Shown: in pieces, positions 54,145 to 64,000 of the stretch
Layout of the letters: the number at the start of each line of letters is the position of its first letter
Position numbering within the stretch: the stretch's first letter is position 1
Assembly: GCA_033239005.1 (NCBI GenBank)
Contig: BSQZ01000034.1
Location: 956,001-1,020,000 of the forward strand
Reading direction: 5' to 3'
Length of the DNA: 64,000 bases
Origin: Lamellibrachia satsuma
Lineage: Eukaryota > Annelida > Polychaeta > Sabellida > Siboglinidae
Notes under the pieces: model-generated
What the model was told of the DNA's origin: nothing
Seen by the model: only the letters and a program-made list of their open reading frames with translations
Database searches by the model: none
Made by a program: the position numbers and the translations under genes

Positions 54145-57100
54145 CACAACTACTGTTACTACTACTACCACAACTACAGCCAACAAAGATCACCCCTACC
54201 TGAACTGTTCCATCTCGACCATGTGTTTGTGTTTGATTGCAATGCGTCGTAGCTTGGCGGCCGTGCTTGAGGCGCAGGATGACAACTCATCATTGAGCTG
54301 CTGCTCATGAAGCTTGGCCAACATCTCCTCCTTCTGTCTCAGTCGCTCCTGCAGTCTTTTTTTGAGAGCCTGGACAACCACATCCGCACCCATTGAACTA
54401 CCATGTTCATGCCCACTGAACAACCACAACCACATCCAATGAAAAACCATAACCATGTCTATTGTATAACCACAACCATACCAATTGAACAACCACAACC
54501 ATGTCCACTGAACAACCACATCCATTGAAAAACCACATCCACTGAACCACAACCACACCGATAGAGGTAGGTAAGGTAAAGTCATCCCCCAGGCATTACG
54601 CCTTAGGAAGCCATGAAGGCTTATATGGCCAGTGCTTAAACCTGGTTTCTGTAGTGCGAAGCAACTTAGAGTGCAGTTATACTGACTCTCCTGGACGGGA
54701 CACTAGTCCTTCGCAGGTACCTTCCAAACAGTGTTTGTACTCATTTGCAGCTGACTAGACTGAGGCAAAGTATGGTAAACAAAATTGCCTAAGCTTCGAA
54801 AACGAACCGTGCCCAGTGTGGGTCTTGAACTCACAACCCTCGAATTTAGAGTCCATCACCTTAACCACTAGGCCACAGCTGCCCCACCCCCACACCGATA
54901 GAACAACCACATCATTGAACAACCACATCCATTGAACAACTATGACCACATCCATTGAACAACCACTGAACAACCACAACCATTGAACAACCACATCCAC
55001 TGAACAAACATGACAACAACCATTGAACATCCATGACCACACACATTGAACAACCACAACCACCGAACAAACACAATCATTGAACAACGAAAACCACTGA
55101 ACAACCACATCCATTGAACAACCATGACCAGATCCATTCCATTCCACTGGATAACCACATGTCCACTGAACAACCACAACCATGTCCACTGAGCAACCTG
55201 AACAACCACATCCACTGAACAATCACAAGCATTCAACAACCAAATCCATTCAACAACTACATCCAATGAACAATCACATCCATTGAACAAACACATCCAT
55301 TGAACAACTACATCCAATGAACAACCACATCCACTGAACAATCACATCCATTCAACAACCACATCCAATCAACAACTACATCCAATCAACAATCACTTCC
55401 ATTGAACGAAACATGACCACTGAGCGACCACATTCATTGATCAACCACAATCACTGAACAACCACACCCATTGAACAACCACAACTACTGAACAACCACA
55501 TTTTCTAGTGGGAGTAAACAATGTTTATTCCTAAGCATTCTATTATGCGGCAGTTTTTAGAAATGCTAAGACACATACCTTTTCTTGTTTTGACCGTTGT
55601 GAGTCAAGTTTCTTGTTCAGTTTTTCCTGTTCCTAAAAGATAACAAATAAAATCATTAATGTGCACAACATGTGTAACTATGTTCCCCTATTGTTTGTGT
55701 CATGACATTCAAACCGTGACATTCAAAATAATACTGTATTTTGGAAATATAGTCGTCATCAGAGCGAGGGTTCGCCAAGGATTTAGGATGGAATTGCAAT
55801 TTCTAAAAAAGTCTTGGGATTTTTGCTGAAAGTAGCTACAGTTTCAGATAATTTTGTAGTGAAACAAATATGAGCTGACTAGGACACTATGCAGCATGTG
55901 TAATACCTTTTGGTGCACTTCAATAACTTTCTGGCACTGTGGATCTGAAAGTATGCCTTTGTCATTCAAATCATCCATTAGGTTCGACTTGAGGTTGTGA
56001 ATCGCCTTTTGTTGCTCCTCGATTTTCGCCATCTGTTGCCATGGAAACAGTAATAATTAATACTCTGATAAGCTTTGTTAAAACTGCATGTATCATACAC
56101 TTTCATTTGCCTAAGCAGGCACAAATGGCTTCCACAATAGATCGCCACTACTGTTGGTTACAAAAGGTAAATAAAAACATTTCTAAAATCCTGACTAAAG
56201 AACTCAATTTATTAACAGATATCTTGAGTTATTTGGGAAGATAATTGGTTCAAGATAATGTTGATGTTTTGAGAAAAAAATTTTATTCTCTAGCTAAATA
56301 AAAAAAATAAAAATGGTGTAAATAAAAAGAGTAACATAAGAGATCTGTTTTCACACCACAATATTTTTACCACCCATAGTTTTATAAATAAAACTGCCAT
56401 TATGAAAAATTATTTCACATATTTTATATTTTAAATAAAAAAAGTTACTGAAGAGGAAATAACAAACATTGTTACTATAATAATTAATGATAATATATAT
56501 ATATACATTGAATGAAAACTAAAACAAAATTTATTAACATATATCTCAAGTTATTTGTGGAGAATAAATGTGCAAATCAATATTACCTCCTTCGCTTTTT
56601 CTATTTGCAGTTCAGCCAACATGGCACCCAGTTGGACTTCCTGTTCCTTGAGAGAGTTCGCTCGTTCTTTCATCATCTCAGCACGAATCTAACATGATAA
56701 GCAATAATCCAGTTATGGATGACATCTAAGTTTGCAATGAAATGTTCTAGAACAAAAATTTTCTTCAAAAAGCACCTTATTTATTATTTATCTGAAGGGC
56801 TTAGTAATTTATTTTATTTTATTCAGGTACGTGGATAACTTTACTAACTTTATTATATGTATGTACATAAATAATATCATATTTTATCTTCTATTATACT
56901 GCAATATGTTACATAAAACACATAAAACATAATGTCAAATATAAAAAGACATATAAGTGGAAATAAACATATAAAATGTGTAATAATAACAAATAAATAA
57001 TAAAGCATTTTTAAAGTGCGTCATCCTTAAAATAAACTCTCAAAGTGCTTTACCAAGTGATCATTACAAATAATATATCTGTAGATATACCATAATATAT

Positions 57101-60100
57101 AATTAAGACATATCCATATGTTGCTACTGATATGTTAATAATAATTCACAATACTATAATTATATGAATTTTTAGACTACCGACATGAAGGTTTCAAATT
57201 TTGTTTTCAGTAATATTTTAAGGGTTTTTGAGAGGCATCTGGAGTATAGGCAAATTAACCTCTTCTACATCATCTTCTGGCATGGAGTCGTCCTCTTGTA
57301 GAATGGCCAGACGTTGTTCAGAATGCTTCTGTAGCATCCTAACCTCCTTTTCATCTTCATCCGAGTCTTCATCTTCGTCATTGGCTGTCCTCTTTTTCTT
57401 CTGTAAATACAAAATAAACATCTGGATATGTCACAAATTTTAAAGAAGAAAGACGAGATATCATAGATGATGTCACTTTGAAAATATATGCCAGACATCT
57501 TGTGGATTTCCCGTATACAATAGGGATTTGTGGCATTTTGGGAGGTATGTGGCCATATCCCATCTCGTGGATATAGCTGCGAGAAGAGATTTGAAAAAAG
57601 GCCTTGAAAAGAAGTTAGTTGGAACAGACTGAGATGGGCGAGACACCAGTACATGGGTGACAAGAGATATTACCATAGAGTAGGGTAAGCACATAAGGCA
57701 GAGGGAGAAAACCAAGACTAACTAAGATGGAAATGGGAAGAGGGATCTAGAAGAGAGCACAGCATGGAATAAAAAGATTCAATGAGTATTTAACCAGGTT
57801 TTAACAAGGATTTAACAAGATTGCCATCCAAAGCAAACACCCAGATGGCAAATGGACAATGAAGCCATTGGCTTATCAAGACTCCAAACAACTGTTATCT
57901 ATGTATAGCCTGCCTTTATCAAATCTGTAAATTGTTTAAATATGTTTACACTACTAGCATTAAAACAATCAGTTGATAAGGGCAAAGGGACAAGTAATCA
58001 CAAGTATCCATGAGCAAAGAGGAGGGATGCTAAGGAATCTGGGATGGGGCCACCACCGAGCAAAGGAAGAAAGGGAAAGACAAGATGTTTGGACAGTGGC
58101 TGTTTCACAGGATGGACGGATGGACAGACGACAAACCTTTCTGTCCTGTAGCTGTTTCTTCTCCAGGGCCTCCAATTTCTGAGCCCGTTTCCGTGACAAC
58201 CGTTCCTCCAGCATCCTCTTCTGTTGCAGTTTGTTCAGTGTCAGGCTAAAACAAACAATTTCATGAGTCTTGGCTCCGTTTAACTGACAGAAGGCAGCAC
58301 ATCCTAAACCTAGATCATGGACAACCGAACACAACCAACTGACAAAATGACTGACAATCATAATATTTATTTAAGACTAAACTGCATATGTATCCATTTA
58401 TAGTAAATAAGCTAAAAGGTTTTGGGCCATATTGTTCATCAAGCCAGTATTAGAATATCAGATTCTCAACTGAGAGGAGCAGGCTTTAAATCCTCTTCTG
58501 CTGTGTCAAAATTGGGTAATTTTGTACACTCCACATTGCCTCTGTTCACTCAGCTGTGTAAACAAGTACCTGACAGTGGTAAAGATATATGAACAAAGTC
58601 TTTGTGCAGTGCTTTGTGCTGAAAGTTTGCCAGAGAAGTCGAGTTGGCGTCGGAACGAACAAGTCAGCCAGGGGGTGAAGAGTAGATCACTTTGAGCAGT
58701 CCTATGGACTGGATACTGCACTACATAAGAACATACTTTTGTTTTTTAAAATATTTGTTTCTTATGACACGGTCCCCTACCTGTTCTCTAGCTTCACCAT
58801 CTGCTTTTCGTGCTCCTGAAGGACACGATCTCGCTCTTCTTCAGACATTGCAACCTGGTTGCCTAGCAACGACCTGATGGAGACAAAATTACATTGACCA
58901 ATTGATTACACAACATTAAAATGTGCTGCATTTTGCAATAATTGCCTTTAAAAATACATATATGTACAATTACGTTTAATAGGTTGAACATGGAACCTCC
59001 TTCCCCACCCTCCTTCCTTTATTTCATCACCAGCAGGAGAATCTCCTTCCTTTATTTCATCACCAGCAGGAGAATCTCCTTCCTTTATTTCATCACCAGC
59101 AGGAGAATCTCCTTCCTTTATTTCATCACCAGCAGGAGAATCTCCTTCCTTTATTTCATCACCAGCAGGAGAATCTCCTTCCTTTATTTCATCACCAGCA
59201 GGATAATCTCCTTCCTTTATTTCATCACCAGCAGGAGAATCTCCTTCCTTTATTTCATCACCAGCAGGAGAATCTCCTTCCTTTATTTCATCACCAGCAG
59301 GTGAATCTCCTTCCTTTATTTCATCACCAGCAGGAGAATCTCCTTCCTTTACTTCATCACCAGCAGGAGAATCTCTTTCCTTCATTTCATCACCAGCAGG
59401 AGAATCTCCTTCCTCCTTCCTTTACTTCATCACCAGCAGGAGAATCTCCTTCCTTTATTTCATCACCAGCAGGAGAATCTCCTTCCTTTATTTCATCACC
59501 AGCAGGAGAATATCCTTCCTTTATTTCATCACCAGCAGGTGAATCTCCTTCCTTTATTTCATCACCAGCAGGAGAATCTCCTTCCTTTACTTCATCACCA
59601 GCAGGAGAATCTCTTTCCTTCATTTCATCACCAGCAGGATAATCTCCTTCCTTTACTTCATCACCAGCAGGATAATCTCCTTCCTTTATTTCATCACCAG
59701 CAGGTGAATCTCCTTCCTTTATTTCATCACCAGCAGGATAATCTCCTTCCTTTATTTCATCACCAGCAGGATAATCTCCTTCCTTTATTTCATCACCAGC
59801 AGGAGAATCTCCTTCCTTTATTTCATCACCAGCAGGATAATCTCCTTCCTTTATTTCATCACCAGCTGGAGAATCTCCTTCCTTTATTTCATCACCAGCA
59901 GGAGAATCTCCTTCCTTTATTTCATCACCAGCAGAATAATCTCCTTCCTTTATTTCATCACCAGCAGGATAATCTCCTTCCTTTATTTCATCACCAGCAG
60001 GATAATCTCCTTCCTTTATTTCATCACCAGCAGGTGAATCTCCTTCCTTTATTTCATCACCAGCAGGTGAATCTCCTTCCTTTATTTCATCACCAGCAGG

Positions 60101-63100
60101 ATAATCTCCTTCCTTTATTTCATCACCAGCAGGAGAATCTCCTTCCTTTATTTCATCACCAGCAGGAGAATCTCCTTCCTTTATTTCATCACCAGCAGGA
60201 GAATCTCCTTCCTTTATTTCATCACCAGCAGGAGAATCTCCTTCCTTTATTTCATCACCAGCAGGAGAATCTCCTTCCTTTATTTCATCACCAGCAGGAT
60301 AATCTCCTTCCTTTATTTCATCACCAGCAGGATAATCTCCTTCCTTTATTTCATCACCAGCAGGAGAATCTCCTTCCTTTACTTCATCACCAGCAGGAGA
60401 ATCTCCTTCCTTTACTTCATCACCAGCAGGAGAATCTCCTTCCTTTATTTCATCACCAGCAGGAGAATCTCCTTCCTTTATTTCATCACCAGCAGGATAA
60501 TCTCCTTCCTTTATTTCATCACCAGCAGGAGAATCTCCTTCCTTTACTTCATCACCAGCAGGATAATCTCCTTCCTTTATTTCATCACCAGCAGGATAAT
60601 CTCCTTCCTTTATTTCATCACCAGCAGGTGAATCTCCTTCCTTTATTTCATCACCAGCAGGATAATCTCCTTCCTTTATTTCATCACCAGCAGGAGAATC
60701 TCCTTCCTTCATTTCATCACCAGCAGGAGAATCTCCTTCCTTTATTTCATCACCAGCAGGAGAATCTCCTTCCTTCATTTCATCACCAGCAGGAGAATCT
60801 CCTTTCTTTATTTCATCACCAGCAGGAGAATCTCCTTCCTTTATTTCATCACCAGCAGGAGAATCTCCTTTCTTTATTTCATCACCAGCAGGAGAATCTC
60901 CTTCCTTTATTTCATCACCAGCAGGAGAATCTCCTTCCTTCATTTCATCACCAGCAGGAGAATCTCCTTCCTTTATTTCATCACTTAGCCTCTCTACTCT
61001 GGATACGCTCCATTGTTGTCATCGCTATCTGACCTGACAATGTTCTCCTCGTGTTCCCTCAGGGCAACCTGTTCCTCCTTCTCCTCTTCCCTCTGCTGCA
61101 GCCATTCCCGTCGGCTCACCTCCAGCTTTTTCTGGAAGTCAAGAGAAAAAATTTAAAGACGTCAAACAATGACGCCTTCAAACAAATGTCTTCATCTCCA
61201 TTGTATTTTAACTGTTTTCCCTCCAAAATATAATCAATTTACGTGATCAAAAGTAATAATTTCCTTATGTATCAGAACCAGTGTGTGGCAGAGGCCCCCC
61301 AATATTTTTGGTGGGTTAACATGTAGGCCCCAAATATGCTCGCATAAACCCCCCCATATTCAGTAGCTTCCAATGCTTATGATTTGTTAGTTAGTCTTTT
61401 AATTTGCCTCTGTATGCATGCGGCTGATCCATATACTAGTTAGCTCCTATAGTGTACCTATCCACTTTTAGTCTAAAATGAATTAGAATTCAGAAATGAA
61501 AACATGGAATATTTTTACAAAATATGAACATTTTTCAGGTGGTTCCATCGAGTTAATGCATATGAGCAACTACCAACTTTCAATATTTTATCACCGAATT
61601 TGTCGATTTGATTATGGTGTGCTGCGACGACACAATGCCACAATCAAATCCCAATCCATAGGTGGTTATCAACACGTAGATTTGCTAAAACAATTGTGTA
61701 GCGATGAATCGCAAGAAACATCCAAATGTCCACAATTATTAGGAAGATACGGGAATTTTTTTATATATAGAAAATATAAGAAACACAAGAAATGCAATTG
61801 AAATATAGAAAAATGCAGGAATGCCAGGCACCCTGCTCTAATTAATCAAGATTAGCACATTCCAGCGTAAGGGTGAAGTCAAACCTTGAAGTTCTCCTGT
61901 TGTCGCTGCTTGTCTTCCTCTTGTTGTTTCGTCAGTGTCTTCAGGTTGGAGTCATGTTTGCTCAAGATCTTCTCCAGTTGCTCTTCGCTCATTCCTGCAA
62001 CAGTTGAACACCTGACACTGGTCAACAAAGCAAGATAAACTTCAGGAGCTACACTTTACATTCAATCGTGTCCTCATGCGAGGTAGCTGGCAGAACTGAC
62101 TGAGCCACATCATGACTCATCTGGTTGACAGACGGAGTCCATAATAGGTTACACATTTATCCCCTGCGCGTGATCGTTTAGTTCCCCTGGCACAGGTGCC
62201 AGGCTAGAGGGACCAACAACCGTTTAGTGTCCCTTCTGAAAGAAACATGCAATGTGGGGTGAACAAAATTGCAAAAGCTTCTAAACAGCAGCATGTTGAC
62301 TCGAACCCTGGAAAACTCACGCTGAAGTACTTCCTACGACACATTCAGACATGATCCCTTTTTCTGTAAACTCACCGTTCTGTTTGAGTCGTTCCACAAT
62401 CGACTGCTTCTCTTGCACGAGTTCTTCTTTTGTTTTCACCATAATTTCACCCCGCAATTCCTTCAGCTCCTCTGCATTTTCGGTGTCGATCTGGTTCTCA
62501 ATTTCTGCGTGTTCTGCCCTCTGGTGAGAGATCAGCTGTTGTTTCTCCTCCAGCTGAGAGATTGGGTCTGAAACCAAATAATGTTTTGCCAGCATGGTTC
62601 ATGGCACGAGAAGGGTTCTTTGGTTTGCTTTGAGAATTTCTGGCTAAACTACTCATATTTCAATGTCGTTTTTGTAATGTTTTGATGTCTGGAATATATC
62701 TGATATGAGATAAGAACTATTTGTAATGCAGTACAGCAGTACAATAATTAATCACCTCTTTATAAAGTGAACTACAAAGACGAACAAGAGATAAGAACCA
62801 CTCTCCTGGTGAGAAGTAATACAAGAGATAAGAACCACTCTCCTGGTGAGAAGTAATACAAGAGATAAGAACCACTCTCCTGGTGAGAAGTAATACAAGA
62901 GATAAGAACCACTCTCCTGGTGGGAAGTAATACAAGAGATAAGAACCACTCTCCTGGTGGGAAGTAATACAAGAGATAAGAACCACTCTCCTGGTGGGAA
63001 GTAATACAAGAGATAAGAACCACTCTCCTGGTGGGAAGTAATACAAGAGATAAGAACCACTCTCCTGGTGAGAAGTAATACAAGAGATAAGAACCACTCT

Positions 63101-63375
63101 CCTGGTGGGAAGTAATACAAGAGATAAGAACCACTCTCCTGGTGAGAAGTAATACAAGAGATAAGAACCACTCTCCTGGTGAGAAGTAATACAAGAGATA
63201 AGAACCACTCTCCTGGTGAGAAGTAATGATGCATAATATTTTTATACATTATATACTTGTTATTAAATGTTTACTGTGTAAGCATGCTTTTCACCAAATT
63301 CTCACCAAATGCCTGTGTTTGCTGTGAATGTTGTTTTTTTTCCAACTCTTTCGCTTCCTGCTGGTGTTTCTTGCT
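44836..63375 (-). CDS. Long coiled-coil protein, C-terminal part; possible EVC/EVC2 (limbin)-like
   Basis: Fifteen exons (63375-63306, 62567-62376, 61994-61885, 61131-61034, 58873-58781, 58245-58137, 57400-57260, 56688-56587, 56032-55907, 55632-55579, 54369-54200, 52694-52572, 51611-51406, 50613-50527 and 45109-44836) give about 650 residues. The 5' exons lie beyond the right edge. Most of the product is charged heptad-like helix (SKKHQQEAKELEKK, QQKRMLEERLSRKRAQKLEA), with an acidic patch (ANDEDEDSDEDEKEV). Near the end, INGLVRLGKFHRSELDNVIG and MLFPNKSEEEHKALMEKL resemble, without gaps, the C-terminal helical segment I know from EVC2, a cilium-base Hedgehog regulator. The tail is basic then acidic (KKSLRRSSVMFEDDDDF). 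Phases agree everywhere except between 54200 and 52694. The family call is tentative; the gene model is solid. Confidence 0.75.
45110..50526. other. Last intron of the coiled-coil gene (5.4 kb)
   Basis: AT-rich and without supported genes. It contains an imperfect palindrome near 46464-46505 (GACGTAAAAAAATTACGTC core), a GTAATTGTAACTGATTTTTT array at 48365-48500, and related AATTGTAATTG strings at 49812-49990. Confidence 0.5.
48365..48500. repeat. Short tandem array of GTAATTGTAACTGATTTTTT
   Basis: About five imperfect 27-30 bp units. Confidence 0.75.
51712..51933 (+). mobile_element. MITE family M, copy 4
   Basis: Ends are CTGTACTCGACCTA and TAGGTCGAATACAG, each next to TA. The centre has CAACTGAAAAGTGGTG and CACTTTTCAGTTGTT. 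It is shorter (222 bp) than the other copies through loss of one internal arm. It lies about 100 bp upstream of the exon at 51611 on the minus strand. Confidence 0.85.
52735..52858. repeat. (CTA/CTG)n trinucleotide array
   Basis: An interrupted run of TAC/TGC triplets directly upstream (minus strand) of the exon at 52694. Leu, Thr and Ser homopolymer frames across it are artefacts. Confidence 0.95.
52862..53656 (+). pseudogene. Non-LTR reverse transcriptase C-terminal fragment, antisense in intron
   Basis: A frame reads LQKWSDKWQMEFNVSKCVHL, VSSHSYLGVKLDSKLTW, then a stop, then CLGIIKRTLGPCKPEVKQTA, LIRPKLEYSSPIWNPHT, ERVQHSAARFVKNDYRW and YPRAIRIWNMIPPKITNIKN. This is the thumb and C-terminal region of a non-LTR reverse transcriptase, related to but distinct from the CR1 family elsewhere in the window. 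It is 5'-truncated, and one in-frame stop near 53119 breaks it. Confidence 0.85.
53947..54150. repeat. (ACT)n trinucleotide array, about 200 bp
   Basis: Mostly uninterrupted TAC triplets, 50 bp from the exon at 54200. Homopolymeric Ser, Val and Thr frames across it are artefacts. Confidence 0.97.
54390..55500. repeat. About 17-bp degenerate minisatellite interrupted by a SINE
   Basis: Units of the type AACAACCACATCCATTG with variable length fill 54390-54565 and 54890-55500. The SINE at 54566-54889 sits inside the array. Frames rich in Cys, Gly, Val and Trp on the minus strand come from the repeat. Confidence 0.9.
54566..54889 (-). mobile_element. tRNA-derived SINE with 13-bp target duplication
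   Basis: CCACACCGATAGA flanks both sides (54553-54565 and 54890-54902). On the minus strand the element starts GGGGTGGGGCAGCTGTGGCC, with A-box TGGCCTAGTGG and B-box-like GAGTTCAAGACCC spaced as in a tRNA. The body includes TTGCCTCAGTCTAGTCAGCT, and the 3' end is TTTACCTTACCTACC. It shares its middle domain with the SINE at 58420-58735. Confidence 0.92.
57790..57975 (-). pseudogene. CR1-like LINE 3' end fragment
   Basis: The minus strand gives the family tail: a remnant of NMFKQFTD, AGYT, the CTTGATAAGCCAATGGCTTC and TGTCCATTTGCCATCTGGG boxes and two degenerate GTTAAATCCTT units. 5'-truncated; in the intron between the exons at 58137 and 57400. Confidence 0.8.
58420..58735 (+). mobile_element. 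SINE family S2, longest copy
   Basis: It has a degenerate tRNA-like head (CAGGCTTTAAATCC at the B-box position), a central domain CATTGCCTCTGTTCACTCAG with GTGTAAACAAGTACCTG, and a 3' domain with GTCAGCCAGGGGGTGAAGAG and CAGTCCTATGGACTGGATAC. The 3' domain is what recurs at 17485, 23268 and 35585. Confidence 0.75.
59012..60984. repeat. 33-bp minisatellite, about 60 copies
   Basis: The unit is TTCATCACCAGCAGGAGAAT plus CTCCTTCCTTTAT. It lies in the intron between exons 61131-61034 and 58873-58781, ending about 50 bp from the upstream exon. Three variant types alternate (GGAGAATCT, GGATAATCT, GGTGAATCT), plus ACTTCATC versus ATTTCATC. One 6-bp insertion near 59412 breaks register. Because 33 is divisible by three, 500-codon frames exist on both strands (KEGDSPAGDEI on -, NLLPLFHHQQE on +). 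Reading the upstream exon through its donor meets a stop before the array, so it is not part of that protein as modelled. Confidence 0.97.
61496..61801 (+). other. Unassigned 101-codon ORF inside the coiled-coil gene intron
   Basis: ATG-initiated frame, antisense to the host gene, with no recognised domain and AT-rich codon use. It contains SNYQLSIFYHRICRFDYGVL and a basic C terminus. Probably chance, but it is the longest non-repetitive ORF in this part of the window. Confidence 0.2.
62135..62315 (-). mobile_element. tRNA-derived SINE (family S1), fragment
   Basis: The minus strand has CAGGGTTCGAGTCAACATGC (B-box), AAGCTTTTGCAATTTTGTTC, then GGGACACTAAACGGTTGTTG and GTCCCTCTAGCCTGGCACC, paralleling the plus-strand copy at 17006-17198. 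Confidence 0.7.
62784..63228. repeat. 37-bp minisatellite, 12 copies
   Basis: The unit is ACAAGAGATAAGAACCACTC plus TCCTGGTGAGAAGTAAT. A/G at one position (GGTGAGAAG or GGTGGGAAG) is the only regular variation, so the array is young. It lies in the intron between exons 63375-63306 and 62567-62376. 37 is not a multiple of three, so three overlapping frames stay open by passing through all registers. Confidence 0.97.
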
Positions 63376-64000
63376 CTGAAATATTGCAATTTCAATAATG
63401 ACTCTCACCATAATAAGTGGCTCTAAATAGTTCACAAAGTCCGGGGTATTAGTATCCATGCTTACATGTGTCATTTTAAGTCAACAACATTACCCTTGTA
63501 AAGCACCACAAACAATTTAAAACTGGATCTGGCGCTATATCAAATACAATATATTATTATTATTACCCAGAATATATCACAAAAAATATATATCGCGTGC
63601 ATTTATTTTTTCAGCATGTGTTATTTTGTCTGACAATACAAGAAACGCAGTAAACGGAAAGCCAATTATTGAAAAATTTAAACCGGAAAAAAATTATCTA
63701 AAATTAGATCTTTCCGATTTCTGTGTGATAATCCACATGGAACCACCCACATACAATATTATACACTTATTGAATAATACTGGGTTTATGCATGAGTTGC
63801 TTCCATGTGCAAAACAACATTCTAAAGCAACATGTGCATTACCCATTATTGTTCGATAAAATATTTATTATATCGATATTTCAACACATTAATGCAATAA
63901 AACAGTAAGATATACACATAAACGAGTTGGTCGGCATGCGTGCATCTATTTAAAACTGTGCAATTCCGGTATTTATTGCGCTGAATGTCACACTGTGCTG
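63376..64000. other. Intron continuing beyond the right edge
   Basis: AT-rich sequence upstream (minus strand) of the first exon seen of the coiled-coil gene. No further exon could be supported before the end of the window. A 77-codon plus-strand ORF (63626-63859) has no recognised domain. Confidence 0.45.

Noticed and set aside
53759..54310. Poly-Ser, poly-Val and poly-Thr ORFs
   Set aside because: Translations of an (ACT)n array.
54820..54889. Possible tRNA gene (A-box and B-box present)
   Set aside because: The tRNA-like head is part of a 324-bp SINE with target duplication and does not fold as a full tRNA by eye.
54755..55341. Cys/Val/Trp-rich minus-strand ORFs resembling secreted cysteine-rich proteins
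   Set aside because: Generated by a 17-bp degenerate minisatellite; no signal peptide or exon structure.
59390..61032. Two ORFs of about 500 codons on opposite strands
   Set aside because: Both come from a 33-bp tandem repeat without start context or flanking exons in frame.
59012..63228. CRISPR-like arrays
   Set aside because: Eukaryotic minisatellites: units are adjacent with no unique spacers.
62717..63249. Three overlapping 140-165 codon ORFs
   Set aside because: All are register shifts of a 37-bp tandem array inside an intron.

Overview
This is a window of a repeat-rich, intron-rich metazoan nuclear genome. Four host protein genes are recognisable by spliced homology. They have GT-AG introns (one GC-AG candidate) and are embedded in LINE, SINE, MITE and minisatellite DNA. 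The CR1-type LINE family and the vertebrate-like protein sequences fit an invertebrate deuterostome or lophotrochozoan, but the sequence alone does not fix the phylum.

Layout. 1-15 kb is a transposon-rich region with no confident host gene. It holds (i) a near full-length CR1-type LINE on the minus strand (about 5057-8923) with an ORF1 carrying an SGNH esterase-like domain and an endonuclease/reverse transcriptase ORF2, inserted into an older repeat ('X') whose uninterrupted copy lies inverted at about 395-1023; (ii) a 1.8-2.3 kb duplicated block (1025-2845 and 11390-13722) that itself contains an older reverse transcriptase remnant; (iii) several other CR1 fragments; and (iv) a broken THAP-domain sequence. 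15.2-20.9 kb (+) is a six-exon TEX261/Svp26 gene. 22.99-29.04 kb (-) is a five-exon PSTK gene (L-seryl-tRNA(Sec) kinase). 29.76-41.52 kb (+) is an eleven-exon ETF1 gene (class 1 release factor eRF1). 44.84-63.4 kb (-) is the 3' part of a gene for a long coiled-coil protein with weak C-terminal resemblance to the ciliary EVC/EVC2 (limbin) family; it continues beyond the right edge.

Arrangement. TEX261 and PSTK are convergent, as are ETF1 and the coiled-coil gene. PSTK and ETF1 are divergent, with 717 bp between start codons. Both neighbours bear on UGA meaning: PSTK works in selenocysteine-tRNA synthesis and eRF1 terminates at UGA. Shared control is an inference only.

The introns hold several tandem repeats. 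They include a 33-bp unit repeated about 60 times (59.0-61.0 kb, open on both strands), 36-bp, 37-bp, 23-bp and 17-bp arrays, and a 27-bp array that appears to have grown out of a SINE. A four-copy MITE family with TA flanks, a hAT-like MITE with an 8-bp duplication, and a tRNA-derived SINE with a 13-bp duplication are delimited directly. I found no CRISPR array, operon or prokaryotic feature, no functional tRNA or rRNA gene, and no clear novel multi-gene system.
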